Origin: Notoacmeibacter sp. MSK16QG-6
GTDB taxonomy: Bacteria; Pseudomonadota; Alphaproteobacteria; Rhizobiales; Rhizobiaceae
Direction of reading: 5' to 3'
Assembly: GCF_024158145.1 (NCBI RefSeq)
Contig: NZ_JAMYXM010000003.1
Span: 62,001 to 126,000, forward strand
DNA: 64,000 nucleotides
Shown: piece after piece, positions 17,814 to 26,291 of the stretch
Layout of the letters: every line of letters starts with the position of its first letter
Position numbering within the stretch: position 1 is the first letter of the stretch
The notes under the pieces: generated by a model
Databases searched by the model: none
Told to the model about the DNA's origin: nothing
The model's input: the letters and a program-made list of their open reading frames with translations, nothing else
Made by a program: the position numbers and the translations under genes

Positions 17814-18764
17814 ATGTATAACTATCTCGATTTCGAGAAGCCGGTCGCCGAACTGGAAACCCGGATCACGGAACTGAAAACGACGATGGGCGAAACAGGC
17901 TCGGTCGACGTCAAGGACGAGATTGCCGGCCTTGAGACGCGCGCGAAAGACGCGCTCCGCGATCTCTACAAGTCGCTGACGCCCTGGCAGAAAGCGCAGG
18001 TGGCCCGCCATCCAGACCGTCCGCATTGCGTCGATTTCGTCAAAACGCTGATCGACGATTTCACGCCGCTAGCAGGCGACCGGAAATTCGCTGAGGATGA
18101 GGCCGTCATCTCCGGCTTCGGTCGGTTCCGCGGCCAGAGCGTCTGCGTGCTCGGACAGGAAAAGGGCAACGACACCGAGTCCCGCCTCAAGCGAAACTTC
18201 GGCATGGCCCGGCCGGAAGGCTATCGCAAAGCCGTTCGGCTTATCGAACTGGCGGAGCGTTTCGCCATCCCCGTTATCACTTTCGTCGATACGACGGGCG
18301 CGTATCCCGGTATGGGCGCCGAAGAGCGTGGACAGGCGGAGGCGATCGCCCGCTCCACGCAGGCCTGCCTCAATCTCTCCACGCCTCTGGTTTCCGTCAT
18401 CATCGGTGAAGGCGGCTCCGGCGGCGCGATCGCCCTGGCGACCGCGAACCGGGTCTATATGCTGGAACACGCCATCTATTCGGTAATCTCGCCGGAAGGC
18501 GCCGCGTCCATTCTCTGGCATGACAGCGCGCGGGCAAAGGATGCGGCCACGGGTATGCGCATCACGGCGCAGGATCTCTCCGAACTGAAGGTTATCGACG
18601 GTGTAGTCCCGGAACCTGTCGGCGGCGCGCATCGAAATCCCGAACAGACCATCGCGCGTACCGGCGATCAGATCGATGCGGCGCTACGCGATCTGGCTGG
18701 CGATGGCCGCGACCTGAAGCAGGAGCGTCGCGACAAGTTCCTGGCCATCGGGCGCAATATATAG
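17814..18764 (+). CDS. accA: Acetyl-CoA carboxylase carboxyltransferase subunit alpha
   Basis: A 316-residue protein that with AccD transfers the carboxyl group from carboxybiotin to acetyl-CoA, making malonyl-CoA for fatty acid synthesis. Diagnostic segments include the start YNYLDFEKPVAELE, RNFGMARPEGYRKA, FVDTTGAYPG, IGEGGSGGAIA and YSVISPEGAASILW. The ATG at 17814 follows GAAGGA with good spacing; a slightly longer frame (17796) is less likely. It uses biotin indirectly, so the bioR/bioY unit earlier in the window feeds this pathway. Confidence 0.97.
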   Translation: MYNYLDFEKPVAELETRITELKTTMGETGSVDVKDEIAGLETRAKDALRDLYKSLTPWQKAQVARHPDRPHCVDFVKTLIDDFTPLAGDRKFAEDEAVISGFGRFRGQSVCVLGQEKGNDTESRLKRNFGMARPEGYRKAVRLIELAERFAIPVITFVDTTGAYPGMGAEERGQAEAIARSTQACLNLSTPLVSVIIGEGGSGGAIALATANRVYMLEHAIYSVISPEGAASILWHDSARAKDAATGMRITAQDLSELKVIDGVVPEPVGGAHRNPEQTIARTGDQIDAALRDLAGDGRDLKQERRDKFLAIGRNI

Positions 18765-18810
18765 TTGACGCCCGACGGCACTATGGTTTCAGTTTGTTAG
18801 GGCGAGGCCG

Positions 18811-19266
18811 TCACGGCTTGATGTAGGTATATCCCATCTGCTGAAGCCGTGACAGTTCGGCGACACCGGACGGAACGATATCCTCTTCCCAGACCTCGAA
18901 AAGATCGTTCTCATAGCTGATGTTGCGTCCGGTCAGCGTGTTGTTGCACACGTGAAAACCGACATTCTGTGACTTGAGGTTCAGAACGTCCTGCTGCAGC
19001 TTCTCATTCTGCTTGGCGTTTTTCAGAAGCGAAACGCCATTGCCGTGAAGCACCACCTTCACATCGAGGTTCTCCTTGCCTACCGCATTGATATGGTTCT
19101 GGATGTTACGCATTGCGCCACGATAGGCCTTGTCTTCTTCTCCACCATTATAATTGATGTGATAGACGACCTTCTGCTTTCCATACCGAGAATCTTCTGC
19201 GGACGCGCCCGACGCCATCATCATCAAAGATGCAAGCGCGGCAAGAACGACGAATAAACGTGTCAT
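18811..19266 (-). CDS. Exported DsrE-family protein
   Basis: A 151-residue protein with a clear signal peptide (MTRLFVVLAALASLMMMASGASA) and a DsrE/DsrF-like fold: KVVYHINYNGGEEDKAY, VKVVLHGNGVSLL, and the FHVCNNTLTGRNI segment, in which a single conserved cysteine sits. The C-terminal part ends in GVAELSRLQQMGYTYIKP. Periplasmic DsrE-like proteins of this type are common, but their role is unknown; sulfur-relay function is not implied. The start at 19266 is preceded by GGGAGGACATC, a strong ribosome-binding site. A longer frame to 19356 lacks one. Confidence 0.8.
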   Translation of the reverse strand: MTRLFVVLAALASLMMMASGASAEDSRYGKQKVVYHINYNGGEEDKAYRGAMRNIQNHINAVGKENLDVKVVLHGNGVSLLKNAKQNEKLQQDVLNLKSQNVGFHVCNNTLTGRNISYENDLFEVWEEDIVPSGVAELSRLQQMGYTYIKP

Positions 19267-19585
19267 GATGTCCTCCCAAACATTGCGGCGGACGACTTCC
19301 GCTCTCGGAAAGTTCCGCCATGACTTGGATCGGTTGATCCGAATATATCTATACAACCATACGAGGTAATTGAGAAGCGACAGACGGTCGCCAGGTGTCG
19401 ACGGCGTGTTGACGCGGGCCCCGAATGGTGGTCACAAAATGGCCGAACCTTTGCGGCATACCCGCCAAGGTTGGGGGTGCTGGTTAATGCCAGCCTTAAC
19501 CCTGCCGCAAGGCGGCGGAGTTAATATGATTTTCCGAGAGCGCGCATGGGCGCATGTTCCGGGGATGATGGGGTTGAGAACGATC
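19267..19585. other. Divergent intergenic region with inverted repeats
   Basis: About 320 bases separate the DsrE-like and L,D-transpeptidase-like genes. I see no convincing gene. Two inverted repeats stand out: GGATC-GGTT-GATCC near 19326-19339 and GGTTAA-8 bases-TTAACC near 19482-19501. Both could be regulatory. The frame extending upstream from the transpeptidase-like gene is not conserved-looking. Confidence 0.4.
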
Positions 19586-20758
19586 ATGGTGAAAGCCACG
19601 CTTCGCGCGCTCGCGTTTCTTGTCACGCTCGCTGCTCCAATCGCGCTGACGGCCTGCACCGACACGCTGGATAAGGTCGCAAAGGCCGAGAAACCGCTGC
19701 CAAACAAGCTCGTCCGGAAAATGAAGGCCATGGGTATGAGCGAAACCTCGCCCATTCTCGTACGCCTCTACAAGGAAGAGAGCACCCTGGAGATCTGGAA
19801 GCAGAAGACGGATGGCCGCTACGCCTTCGTCCAAAGCTACCCGATCTGCAAATATTCCGGAAAGCTGGGCCCGAAATATGTCGAAGGCGACCGCCAGGCG
19901 CCCGAAGGCTTCTATACGGTGCGCCCGCACCAGATGAACCCGGACAGCCAATACTATCTCGCCTTCAACATCGGCTATCCCAACGCTTTTGACCGCGCCC
20001 ACGGTCGTACCGGCCAGCACTTGATGGTGCATGGGGATTGTTCGTCGTCTGGCTGCTACGCCATGACCGACGAATATGTCGGCGAAATCTATGCTTTCGC
20101 ACGCGACGCCTTCCGGGGCGGTCAGCGCGAATTCCAGATCCAGGCCTTCCCCTTCAAGATGACGGAATCGAACATGGCGCGCTATGCCGGCGATCCGAAT
20201 ATGGATTTCTGGCGCCAGCTCAAGGACGGTTCGGATTTCTTTGAACTGACTGGCCAGCCGCCTGCCGTCGGTGTCTGTCAGGGGCGGTACGTCTTCGGCC
20301 GTCAGCGGGACGGCATCGCCGCCGAGAGTGGCAATTGCCCGGAGATGGACAAGCCGGCCTCCCTTTCTCTGGCCTTCGCCAAGAAGACAGTGGACAATAT
20401 GGGCGTTTTCTCCAAAGCGCTCGATCGCGCGGCCAGCGGTAAGGTCACGCCGCCCCGGAATTCCATCAACGGACTTGAAGAAGCGCGACTTGTTTCCGAT
20501 TGGATGAAGAAGCGCGTACGTGGTGAAAAGACATCGCGGCTTCCGCCCTCTCTCGGCACGAATGGCCCTGTCACACCCCAGCGCGCTGCCGAAGAGAAAG
20601 AAAGAGCCGAGGCGGCCCGGTCGCGCGCTGCGGCGATGATTGCGGCCAGCGTTGCCGCCACCTCCCAGCCTGCAGCCGAAAATGTCGCAGATGACCTGCC
20701 CACTTCCGCCGTTTCGACAAGCGGAGAAACCGACATCGAGCAGCGTTTCGCGCGGTGA
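19586..20758 (+). CDS. YafK-like L,D-transpeptidase catalytic-domain lipoprotein
   Basis: A 390-residue protein. A lipoprotein signal ends in LTAC (C24 from the ATG at 19586), so it is probably anchored in a membrane and periplasmic. The YkuD/L,D-transpeptidase signature HGDCSSSGCYAM contains H149 and the probable nucleophile C157. The family includes YafK/DpaA, which cleaves peptidoglycan-lipoprotein links. After the catalytic domain is a long A/E/R-rich C-terminal extension (about 310-390) of unknown role. ATGs at 19565 and 19568 are alternative starts, since no strong ribosome-binding site decides. Its stop overlaps the TusA-like GTG. Confidence 0.85.
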   Translation: MVKATLRALAFLVTLAAPIALTACTDTLDKVAKAEKPLPNKLVRKMKAMGMSETSPILVRLYKEESTLEIWKQKTDGRYAFVQSYPICKYSGKLGPKYVEGDRQAPEGFYTVRPHQMNPDSQYYLAFNIGYPNAFDRAHGRTGQHLMVHGDCSSSGCYAMTDEYVGEIYAFARDAFRGGQREFQIQAFPFKMTESNMARYAGDPNMDFWRQLKDGSDFFELTGQPPAVGVCQGRYVFGRQRDGIAAESGNCPEMDKPASLSLAFAKKTVDNMGVFSKALDRAASGKVTPPRNSINGLEEARLVSDWMKKRVRGEKTSRLPPSLGTNGPVTPQRAAEEKERAEAARSRAAAMIAASVAATSQPAAENVADDLPTSAVSTSGETDIEQRFAR

Positions 20759-21021
20759 CCGAAAACACCATTGCTGCGGAGCCTGCGAAATCGGACGATT
20801 CCGACCTTTACGACCTGCGCGGCCTTTCCTGCCCGATGCCCGTTTTGAAAACCCGCCGGCGTCTCCGAGACATGAGGCCCGGTCAACCGCTCGCCATTCT
20901 GACATCGGACCCGCTGGCGGTTATTGATATCCCGGCCTTTTGCCATGAGGACGGCCACACGCTTCTGATTAGCGAAAGTCTGGCGGACGGCCATCGCTTC
21001 GTTATTTCGCGCGGCAGATGA
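20755..21021 (+). CDS. TusA-family sulfurtransferase
   Basis: An 88-residue TusA/SirA-like protein with the sulfur-carrying cysteine C26 in LRGLSCPMPVLKTRR. The rest (VIDIPAFCHEDGHTLL) fits the family's two-layer fold. TusA proteins pass persulfide sulfur to tRNA thiolation or other pathways; which one cannot be told. It starts at a GTG overlapping the preceding stop (GTGA), so it is co-translated with the YafK-like gene. It ends 3 bases before the convergent COG0523 gene. Confidence 0.88.
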   Translation: MTENTIAAEPAKSDDSDLYDLRGLSCPMPVLKTRRRLRDMRPGQPLAILTSDPLAVIDIPAFCHEDGHTLLISESLADGHRFVISRGR

Positions 21022-21024
21022 CGA

Positions 21025-22098
21025 TTAGAACGAGGAGAAACCCGGCACCGCCAGCGGATTGTCCGAAAGGGCGGCTGCATCGGGTCGATCCATTGCGACC
21101 TGTCCGGTAAAGGCGCCGAAAATCGCTTCGACCTCACCCGCTCGATCACCCTGTGTGATGACCACAATCGCCGTTTCCGGTGAGCTTTCATCGGGCCAGT
21201 GATCCAGAAAGCGCGGGGGATGAACCATGCTCTGCACGGCCTGGACCACCAGTGGCCGCTCATCGCCAGCCAGCCTCACGAGCCCCTTGACCCGCAAAAG
21301 CCGGCTGCCGAGCGTGCCGACCAGCACTTCAAGAAAACCGTTCAACGCAATCGGGGCAAGCGGCCGATCCGTCCGCAAAACGGTCGTCGCATAATTCGCG
21401 CTGTGGCGATGGCTGTGAGCGGCTTTCTCGTGTTGATGCGCGTGACCGTCGTCTTCGCATGAAAACGAGGAACGACCTCCGCTCTGCAACGCAGCCTGGG
21501 AAAGGCGGCCGAGCAGTTGCGACGCATCATCGTCGGTCTGCCTGACCTCTGCGTAGGGTGAAAGGTGGCGAAGCGTCGCGTGCAACCGCGAGCGATGGCC
21601 CGAGCTAGCCAGTTCGGTTTTTGATAAGAGGAGTAGGTCCGCGACTGCGACCTGTCGGCGCGCCTCATCGAATTCGGCCAGCGTCGCCTCGCCATGCTGA
21701 AGATCGACAACGGTTATGACGCCACTCAATAGGGCACGATCCGACGCACCGATCTCCATGAGGATCGGCATGGGATCCGCCATCCCGGAAGTCTCGATCA
21801 AGATCCGCGTCAGCGATCTGCCTCGTACTGACGCGGCGTCGATCAGTTCCAAAAGCGTTTGGTCGAGCGCCCCACCTCCCGCGCAGCAGAGGCAGCCGCC
21901 CGCCATTTCCAGAACCGTGCCGCCAGTCGCGGTTTCAATGAGCGTGCCATCGACAGGAACATCGCCAAACTCGTTGACGATGACGCCCGTCTCGCCAAGC
22001 GCCGGATCGAGGAGGAGCCGGTTAAGAAAAGTCGTTTTGCCCGCGCCAAGAAACCCGGTCAGCAATATGACGGGCAACCCGCCGGAGCGTTCGTTCAT
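21025..22098 (-). CDS. COG0523/CobW-family GTPase (metallochaperone-like)
   Basis: A 357-residue G3E GTPase. The Walker A loop TGFLGAGKTTFLNR is at residues 14-27, the family's metal-binding GGCLCC (C69, C71, C72) follows, and Walker B-like IETSGMADP is present. A histidine-rich loop (HAHQHEKAAHSHRH, about 214-227) and a CobW C-terminal domain complete it. COG0523 proteins insert or deliver zinc, cobalt or nickel. The His-rich loop hints at zinc or nickel, and this copy is far from cob genes, so I do not call it CobW. It is coupled (ATGA) to the DD-carboxypeptidase gene. Confidence 0.88.
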   Translation of the reverse strand: MNERSGGLPVILLTGFLGAGKTTFLNRLLLDPALGETGVIVNEFGDVPVDGTLIETATGGTVLEMAGGCLCCAGGGALDQTLLELIDAASVRGRSLTRILIETSGMADPMPILMEIGASDRALLSGVITVVDLQHGEATLAEFDEARRQVAVADLLLLSKTELASSGHRSRLHATLRHLSPYAEVRQTDDDASQLLGRLSQAALQSGGRSSFSCEDDGHAHQHEKAAHSHRHSANYATTVLRTDRPLAPIALNGFLEVLVGTLGSRLLRVKGLVRLAGDERPLVVQAVQSMVHPPRFLDHWPDESSPETAIVVITQGDRAGEVEAIFGAFTGQVAMDRPDAAALSDNPLAVPGFSSF

Positions 22099-23390
22099 TG
22101 CGCCTGCGTCGGCCGGCTTTCAGGGACCGGAATGGCGACAATGGCTGGCTCGGCCAATGCCGACTGAGCATCTTCTTCATCCGTTGCTGACGGTGCCGGT
22201 GCCGACTGCGATGCCGCCACCTCCTCAGCCACGCCATCTTCGACCTCTTCTGTGACGCTGGCCTCATCGGCATCGTCTGCCGGATCGACTGGCGGCTGTT
22301 CGTTCATGAGATCGCGAAGCGCGGCAGGCCTTGCGGCGGGGATCGGTATGTCAACCATACCCGTATTGCGGGCCGGCGGGCCATCAGCGCCGCCGAGCGA
22401 GACGGCAATCGCCTGGGGCGCGCGTTGCATCGGTTCGATATTGGAAGAGCGGTAGATCAATTTGCCGTCGACATCGCGGCCGTCATAACGGTCGAGCTGC
22501 GCCTGCCCCGTGCAGATATCGTTTCGAATATCGGCGACCTCGGTTCCGCCCTCTCCGCTGCGCGGCAGCGTCAGCACGGTATCGGTAACGGTCTCCGGAT
22601 CGGTATCGAAGCCCGCAGCCAGAAGATCGGCGGCCTTTTCGGCGCGCACCTGCTGGTCCAGCGCTCCAAGCACGACCGCGACGATGGTGCGCCCATTGCG
22701 TGTGGCAGACGCCACAAGATTGAAACCGGATGCACAGATATAGCCGGTCTTCATGCCGTCCGCCCCGGCCATCCGCCCGATAAGAATATTCGTATTGCGG
22801 ACCGGAGCATTGCGTCCGGGCAGCTTCAGCGCCTCGATGGAGAAGATACCGGCATATTGCGGATATTCCCGCCGCACATACGCTGCCAGAAGCCCGAAAT
22901 CGCGCGCTGTGGTGTATTGGCCGGACGCGGGCAGGCCGTGCGGATTGACGAAATGCGTGTCGGTCATTCCGATCGCGGCTGCGCGCTCGTTCATCATGGC
23001 CAGAAACTTGTCGCGCGTTCCGCCGACCGCCTCGCCGATAGCCATGGCCACATCGTTTGCGCTTTTGACCAGCATGATCTTGAGCGCGTTTTCCAGCGTC
23101 AGTTCCGTGCCGACCGGATAGCCCATCTTGCTGGGCGGCTCAGCGGCAGCGCGTTTGGTGATTTTGACCGGCGAACGCATCGACATCTCGCCGGACCGGA
23201 CAGCCTCGAAGGCTAGAAAGGCGGTCATGATCTTGGTGATCGAAGCCGGATACCAGCGATCGAACGCCTGTTCGTGAGCCAGCACTTTGCCCGTTGCGAC
23301 ATCGACGACGATATAGGGGTTCGCGTGCGCTGAAGTAGCGGCAAGACACACGACGAGCAGGCTGGCGAGAAAAGAACGATGGCGCATCAA
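22095..23390 (-). CDS. D-alanyl-D-alanine carboxypeptidase (class A low-molecular-weight PBP)
   Basis: A 431-residue exported serine peptidase that trims the terminal D-alanine of peptidoglycan stems. A signal peptide (to about residue 23) is followed by the active-site tetrad SITK (S50-K53), the SAN motif at 110-112 and KTG at 214-216. After the catalytic domain (about 260) comes a region ending in a long A/E/P/D-rich low-complexity tail (360-425). It begins the operon with the COG0523 GTPase. The family resembles DacF/PBP5, but I give no symbol. Confidence 0.92.
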   Translation of the reverse strand: MMRHRSFLASLLVVCLAATSAHANPYIVVDVATGKVLAHEQAFDRWYPASITKIMTAFLAFEAVRSGEMSMRSPVKITKRAAAEPPSKMGYPVGTELTLENALKIMLVKSANDVAMAIGEAVGGTRDKFLAMMNERAAAIGMTDTHFVNPHGLPASGQYTTARDFGLLAAYVRREYPQYAGIFSIEALKLPGRNAPVRNTNILIGRMAGADGMKTGYICASGFNLVASATRNGRTIVAVVLGALDQQVRAEKAADLLAAGFDTDPETVTDTVLTLPRSGEGGTEVADIRNDICTGQAQLDRYDGRDVDGKLIYRSSNIEPMQRAPQAIAVSLGGADGPPARNTGMVDIPIPAARPAALRDLMNEQPPVDPADDADEASVTEEVEDGVAEEVAASQSAPAPSATDEEDAQSALAEPAIVAIPVPESRPTQAQ

Positions 23391-23577
23391 GAATCCCGAA
23401 TGGCGTTAGGCGATCGATTGGCTGGCCTTGCCGAAGAGTTGCGGCGGCAATGGGACGGATCCCGCTTTGCCGAACGAATATCGTCGTTCTGCTGCCCGCC
23501 GTCCAGACCGCTCCCATATATCGGCCCGATTTGCATCTTGGAAAGACCCGGGCGCTTCTGCTAAGCGAAGGGCGCGC

Positions 23578-23654
23578 GGTCCCGTAGCTCAGCAGGATAG
23601 AGCATCAGATTCCTAATCTGAGGGTCACAGGTTCGAATCCTGTCGGGATCGCCA
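23578..23654 (+). tRNA. tRNA-Arg (anticodon CCT)
   Basis: A complete 77-base cloverleaf. The acceptor GGTCCCG pairs with CGGGATC (one G-T), followed by discriminator G and an encoded CCA. The anticodon stem TCAGA/TCTGA encloses loop TTCCTAA, so the anticodon is CCT and it reads AGG. The T arm is ACAGG-TTCGAAT-CCTGT. I see no integrase or phage gene beside it. Confidence 0.97.
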
Positions 23655-23802
23655 ATATTTTGTCCCACCGCCAAAGGCCACGTCAATTAGCTTTGCGGAC
23701 AGGTAATTTGCTGTTTCATCGAGATGCATGCTTCGGCGGTTGGCATGGGTTTCATGTGTTAGCACCAAAAAAAGACTTCCATCTTTCAAAGCGCTTCAAA
23801 CG

Positions 23803-25251
23803 TTAGATCCCAACCGCCTCATAGAGCCCCTTTATTCTTGTCAGCGCGAGGACATAAGCTGCGGTGCGAAGGTCTTTGACAGCGGAATTTTCGGCCATCA
23901 GATTGGACATACGCGCGTAGGCGGCGCGCATTTTTTCCTCAAGGCCTGAACGGACAAGGTTGAGTTCCGTGCCTCCGGTGACGAAAGCCAGCTTGTGCTC
24001 GGCGCTGAAGGTCATATTCAGGGATTTCTCCAGACCTTCTATCAACCGGGCCTGTTCGTGCTCGCGCTGACGGCGCTCCATTAGCCCAAACGGCATATGG
24101 GTGATATTCTTCACCCATTCGAAGTAGGAGACGGTGACACCACCTGCATTGGCAACGAGATCGGGGATGATGGTGACACCCATCTCGCTGAGAATCCTGT
24201 CCGCCTCGTAGGTTACGGGGCCATTGGCGGCTTCGACAATCAGCTGGGTCTTGATCCGCTTCGCATTGCCCGCATGAATGACGCTTTCCATAGCGGCCGG
24301 GATCAGAATATCGCAGGCGCTTTCCAAGGCCCCGGCACCGTCTGCATCGTAATGAATTTTGCCGCCCTCAAAGCCTTTGACGCCGCCCGTGACGCTCACA
24401 TGCGCCTTGAGCTTTTCAATATCGAGACCGTCGGGTTTGCGGACGACACCATCGCGTTCGATCACCGCGATAATCTTGCAGCCATCCTCGGCCAGAAACT
24501 TGGCGGCATGGTAACCCACATTGCCCAGACCCTGCACGATTACCCGACACCCCTTGAGGGTTTTGGGCAATCTGGTCTTGCTGCGGTCCCGTTCAGTGGC
24601 GAAGAACTCGCGGATCGCATATTGCACCCCCCTGCCCGTCGCTTCGACCCGACCTTCGATGCCACCCGCCGCCACAGGCTTGCCGGTCACACAGCCTGCC
24701 GCATTGATATCCTCGGGATGCATGCGCAGATACTCATTAGCCATCCAGACCATGGTGCGCTCGGAGGTCCCGACATCCGGTGCCGGCACATTGATCGCGG
24801 GGCTTAGAAAGTTCTGGCGCGACAGTTCCTGGGTGAATCGCCTCGTGATCTTCTCCAGCTCCGTGTCGGTCCACTTCCCGACATCGATCTTCAGCGCTCC
24901 CTTCGATCCGCCGAATGGCAGTTCCATAAGGGCGCACTTATAGCTCATAAGCGCCGCGAGCGCCTCGACCTCGTCCTGATCGACATTGGGTGCATAGCGA
25001 ATGCCGCCCTTGGCTGGCGCCGGGTGGTTGGTATGCACTGCGCGCCAACCCTCGAACGTATACATCCGTCCCCGCAGCCGGACCCCGAACCTGGTGATAT
25101 AGGTCTCGTTGCAGATCCGGATCTTTTCCGCCAACCCCTCCTGCATCGGCACCAGCTTCGCCGCCCGGCAAAACATTTCATCGACGTCGGAGAGAAAACC
25201 TCGGCTGCTAGAAAGCCGACTATCAGACAGCTGAGTTTCCAGTTTCAGCAC
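23803..25251 (-). CDS. gdhA: Glu/Leu/Phe/Val dehydrogenase family, probable glutamate dehydrogenase
   Basis: A 482-residue NAD(P)-dependent dehydrogenase interconverting glutamate and 2-oxoglutarate plus ammonia. The substrate-site lysines lie in PAKGGIRY (K81), SYKCAL (K105) and the catalytic LPFGGSKGAL (K117), with VPAPDVGT and the dinucleotide loop GLGNVG. Its length is a little above the usual 420-450; a C-terminal extension is present. The GTG start is preceded by AGGAG with a 6-base gap. Related family members act on other amino acids, so glutamate is the most likely but not proven substrate. It is separated by 144 bases from the phosphonate operon. Confidence 0.85.
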   Translation of the reverse strand: MLKLETQLSDSRLSSSRGFLSDVDEMFCRAAKLVPMQEGLAEKIRICNETYITRFGVRLRGRMYTFEGWRAVHTNHPAPAKGGIRYAPNVDQDEVEALAALMSYKCALMELPFGGSKGALKIDVGKWTDTELEKITRRFTQELSRQNFLSPAINVPAPDVGTSERTMVWMANEYLRMHPEDINAAGCVTGKPVAAGGIEGRVEATGRGVQYAIREFFATERDRSKTRLPKTLKGCRVIVQGLGNVGYHAAKFLAEDGCKIIAVIERDGVVRKPDGLDIEKLKAHVSVTGGVKGFEGGKIHYDADGAGALESACDILIPAAMESVIHAGNAKRIKTQLIVEAANGPVTYEADRILSEMGVTIIPDLVANAGGVTVSYFEWVKNITHMPFGLMERRQREHEQARLIEGLEKSLNMTFSAEHKLAFVTGGTELNLVRSGLEEKMRAAYARMSNLMAENSAVKDLRTAAYVLALTRIKGLYEAVGI

Positions 25252-25395
25252 TTCGAGCTCCTAAGACTGGTGGTCGTCATCTTGGGGGTTAGACTGATGC
25301 GGACCAGCACGCAGGGTCGCCCGCGGATCGATGGTCCAAGGGGTACGCCGCAGAAATATGCGTAATCGGCTTCGGCGACGGATAAGTCAGACCAG

Positions 25396-26271
25396 TCAGC
25401 GGAGAAAACGCTTCTCGTTCTGTTTGACCGAGTCCATTTTCTGTAGACGAAAAATTTCCGCTACCGGCACGATATCCGCATCGGCGTTCTGGATTCCGCC
25501 ATCGTTAATGATCTGCGCGAACACCTTTTGCATCCCTGTCACCGCAGCGCGAACCGCGTGGTTGCCGTAGATAAGAATGCCGATTTTGTTGAGCGATCTG
25601 GCGCGCGCTTCCGTCATCTGCGGATAGGCGGTCGGGATAATGACAATTTTAGCCGTTCCATCCCAGGCATTTATGAAGCTCTCGATTTCATCGGGCGTCT
25701 TCTGTTTCGAATGGATCAGGATCATATCGGCACCCGCAGCCTCATAGGCGCGGGCCCGCGCCAGCGCCTCCTGCTCGCCGCGGCCGGCAATCAGCGCCTC
25801 GGTGCGGGCAATGATCAGGAATTCCGGATCTTTACGGGCGCTCAAAGCCGCTTCGATCTTGCCCTGAAATTCCGCAATCGGCAAAAGGTCCTGACGGCCG
25901 CCATCGATCAGCGATGTCACCTTGGGAAACATCTTGTCTTCGAGGACAACAGCCGCCGCGCCAGCCGCCTCGAACTGCTCGACAGTATAAAGCACGTTGA
26001 TCGCGTTTCCGTAGCCGGTGTCCACATCAGCGACGATGGGCAACGAGGTCCGCGCCGCCATGTTGCGCATATTGGTCAAGTGCTCGGTCATCGAAACCAG
26101 CGATATGTCGGCCAACCCCATGGCTGCCGAAATTTCGAAACCGCTGGCCCAGATGCCGTCGAATCCGGCCTCCTCAACCAGCATGGCGGAAAGAGGATCG
26201 TGAGCGGCCATCACACGGGCCACGCTGCCGCCGGCAAACATTTGGCGAAGGTTTTTGCTTGTTTTTCGCAT
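25396..26271 (-). CDS. pphA: Phosphonopyruvate hydrolase (PEP mutase/isocitrate lyase superfamily)
   Basis: A 291-residue TIM-barrel enzyme of the PEP mutase superfamily. Conserved are WASGFEISA (37-49 region), ADVDTGYGN (metal-binding aspartates) and the active-site lid EDKMFPKVTSL beginning at E111. In PEP mutase the lid reads EDK.FPK.NS; here Thr119 replaces that asparagine. A threonine there is characteristic of phosphonopyruvate hydrolase, which cleaves phosphonopyruvate to pyruvate and phosphate. The C-terminal half (LIHSKQKTPDEI, VIIPTAYPQMTEA, YGNHAVRAAV) also resembles that enzyme. The operon has an aminotransferase and an importer but no phosphonopyruvate decarboxylase, fitting catabolism rather than synthesis. 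Confidence 0.82.
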   Translation of the reverse strand: MRKTSKNLRQMFAGGSVARVMAAHDPLSAMLVEEAGFDGIWASGFEISAAMGLADISLVSMTEHLTNMRNMAARTSLPIVADVDTGYGNAINVLYTVEQFEAAGAAAVVLEDKMFPKVTSLIDGGRQDLLPIAEFQGKIEAALSARKDPEFLIIARTEALIAGRGEQEALARARAYEAAGADMILIHSKQKTPDEIESFINAWDGTAKIVIIPTAYPQMTEARARSLNKIGILIYGNHAVRAAVTGMQKVFAQIINDGGIQNADADIVPVAEIFRLQKMDSVKQNEKRFLR

Positions 26272-26291
26272 GTTATTACACTTTCACGGAA

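Noticed and set aside
19484-19500. CtrA-binding site TTAA-N7-TTAAC
   Set aside because: Spacing is 8 rather than 7 bases, so it does not fit the consensus; recorded only as an inverted repeat.
21025-22098. CobW for cobalamin synthesis
   Set aside because: COG0523 GTPases serve many metals; this one is coupled to a carboxypeptidase, has a His-rich loop and is far from the cob genes.
23578-23654. tRNA-Arg as prophage attachment site
   Set aside because: No integrase, phage genes or 3' repeat are seen next to it; the prophage is 27 kb away.
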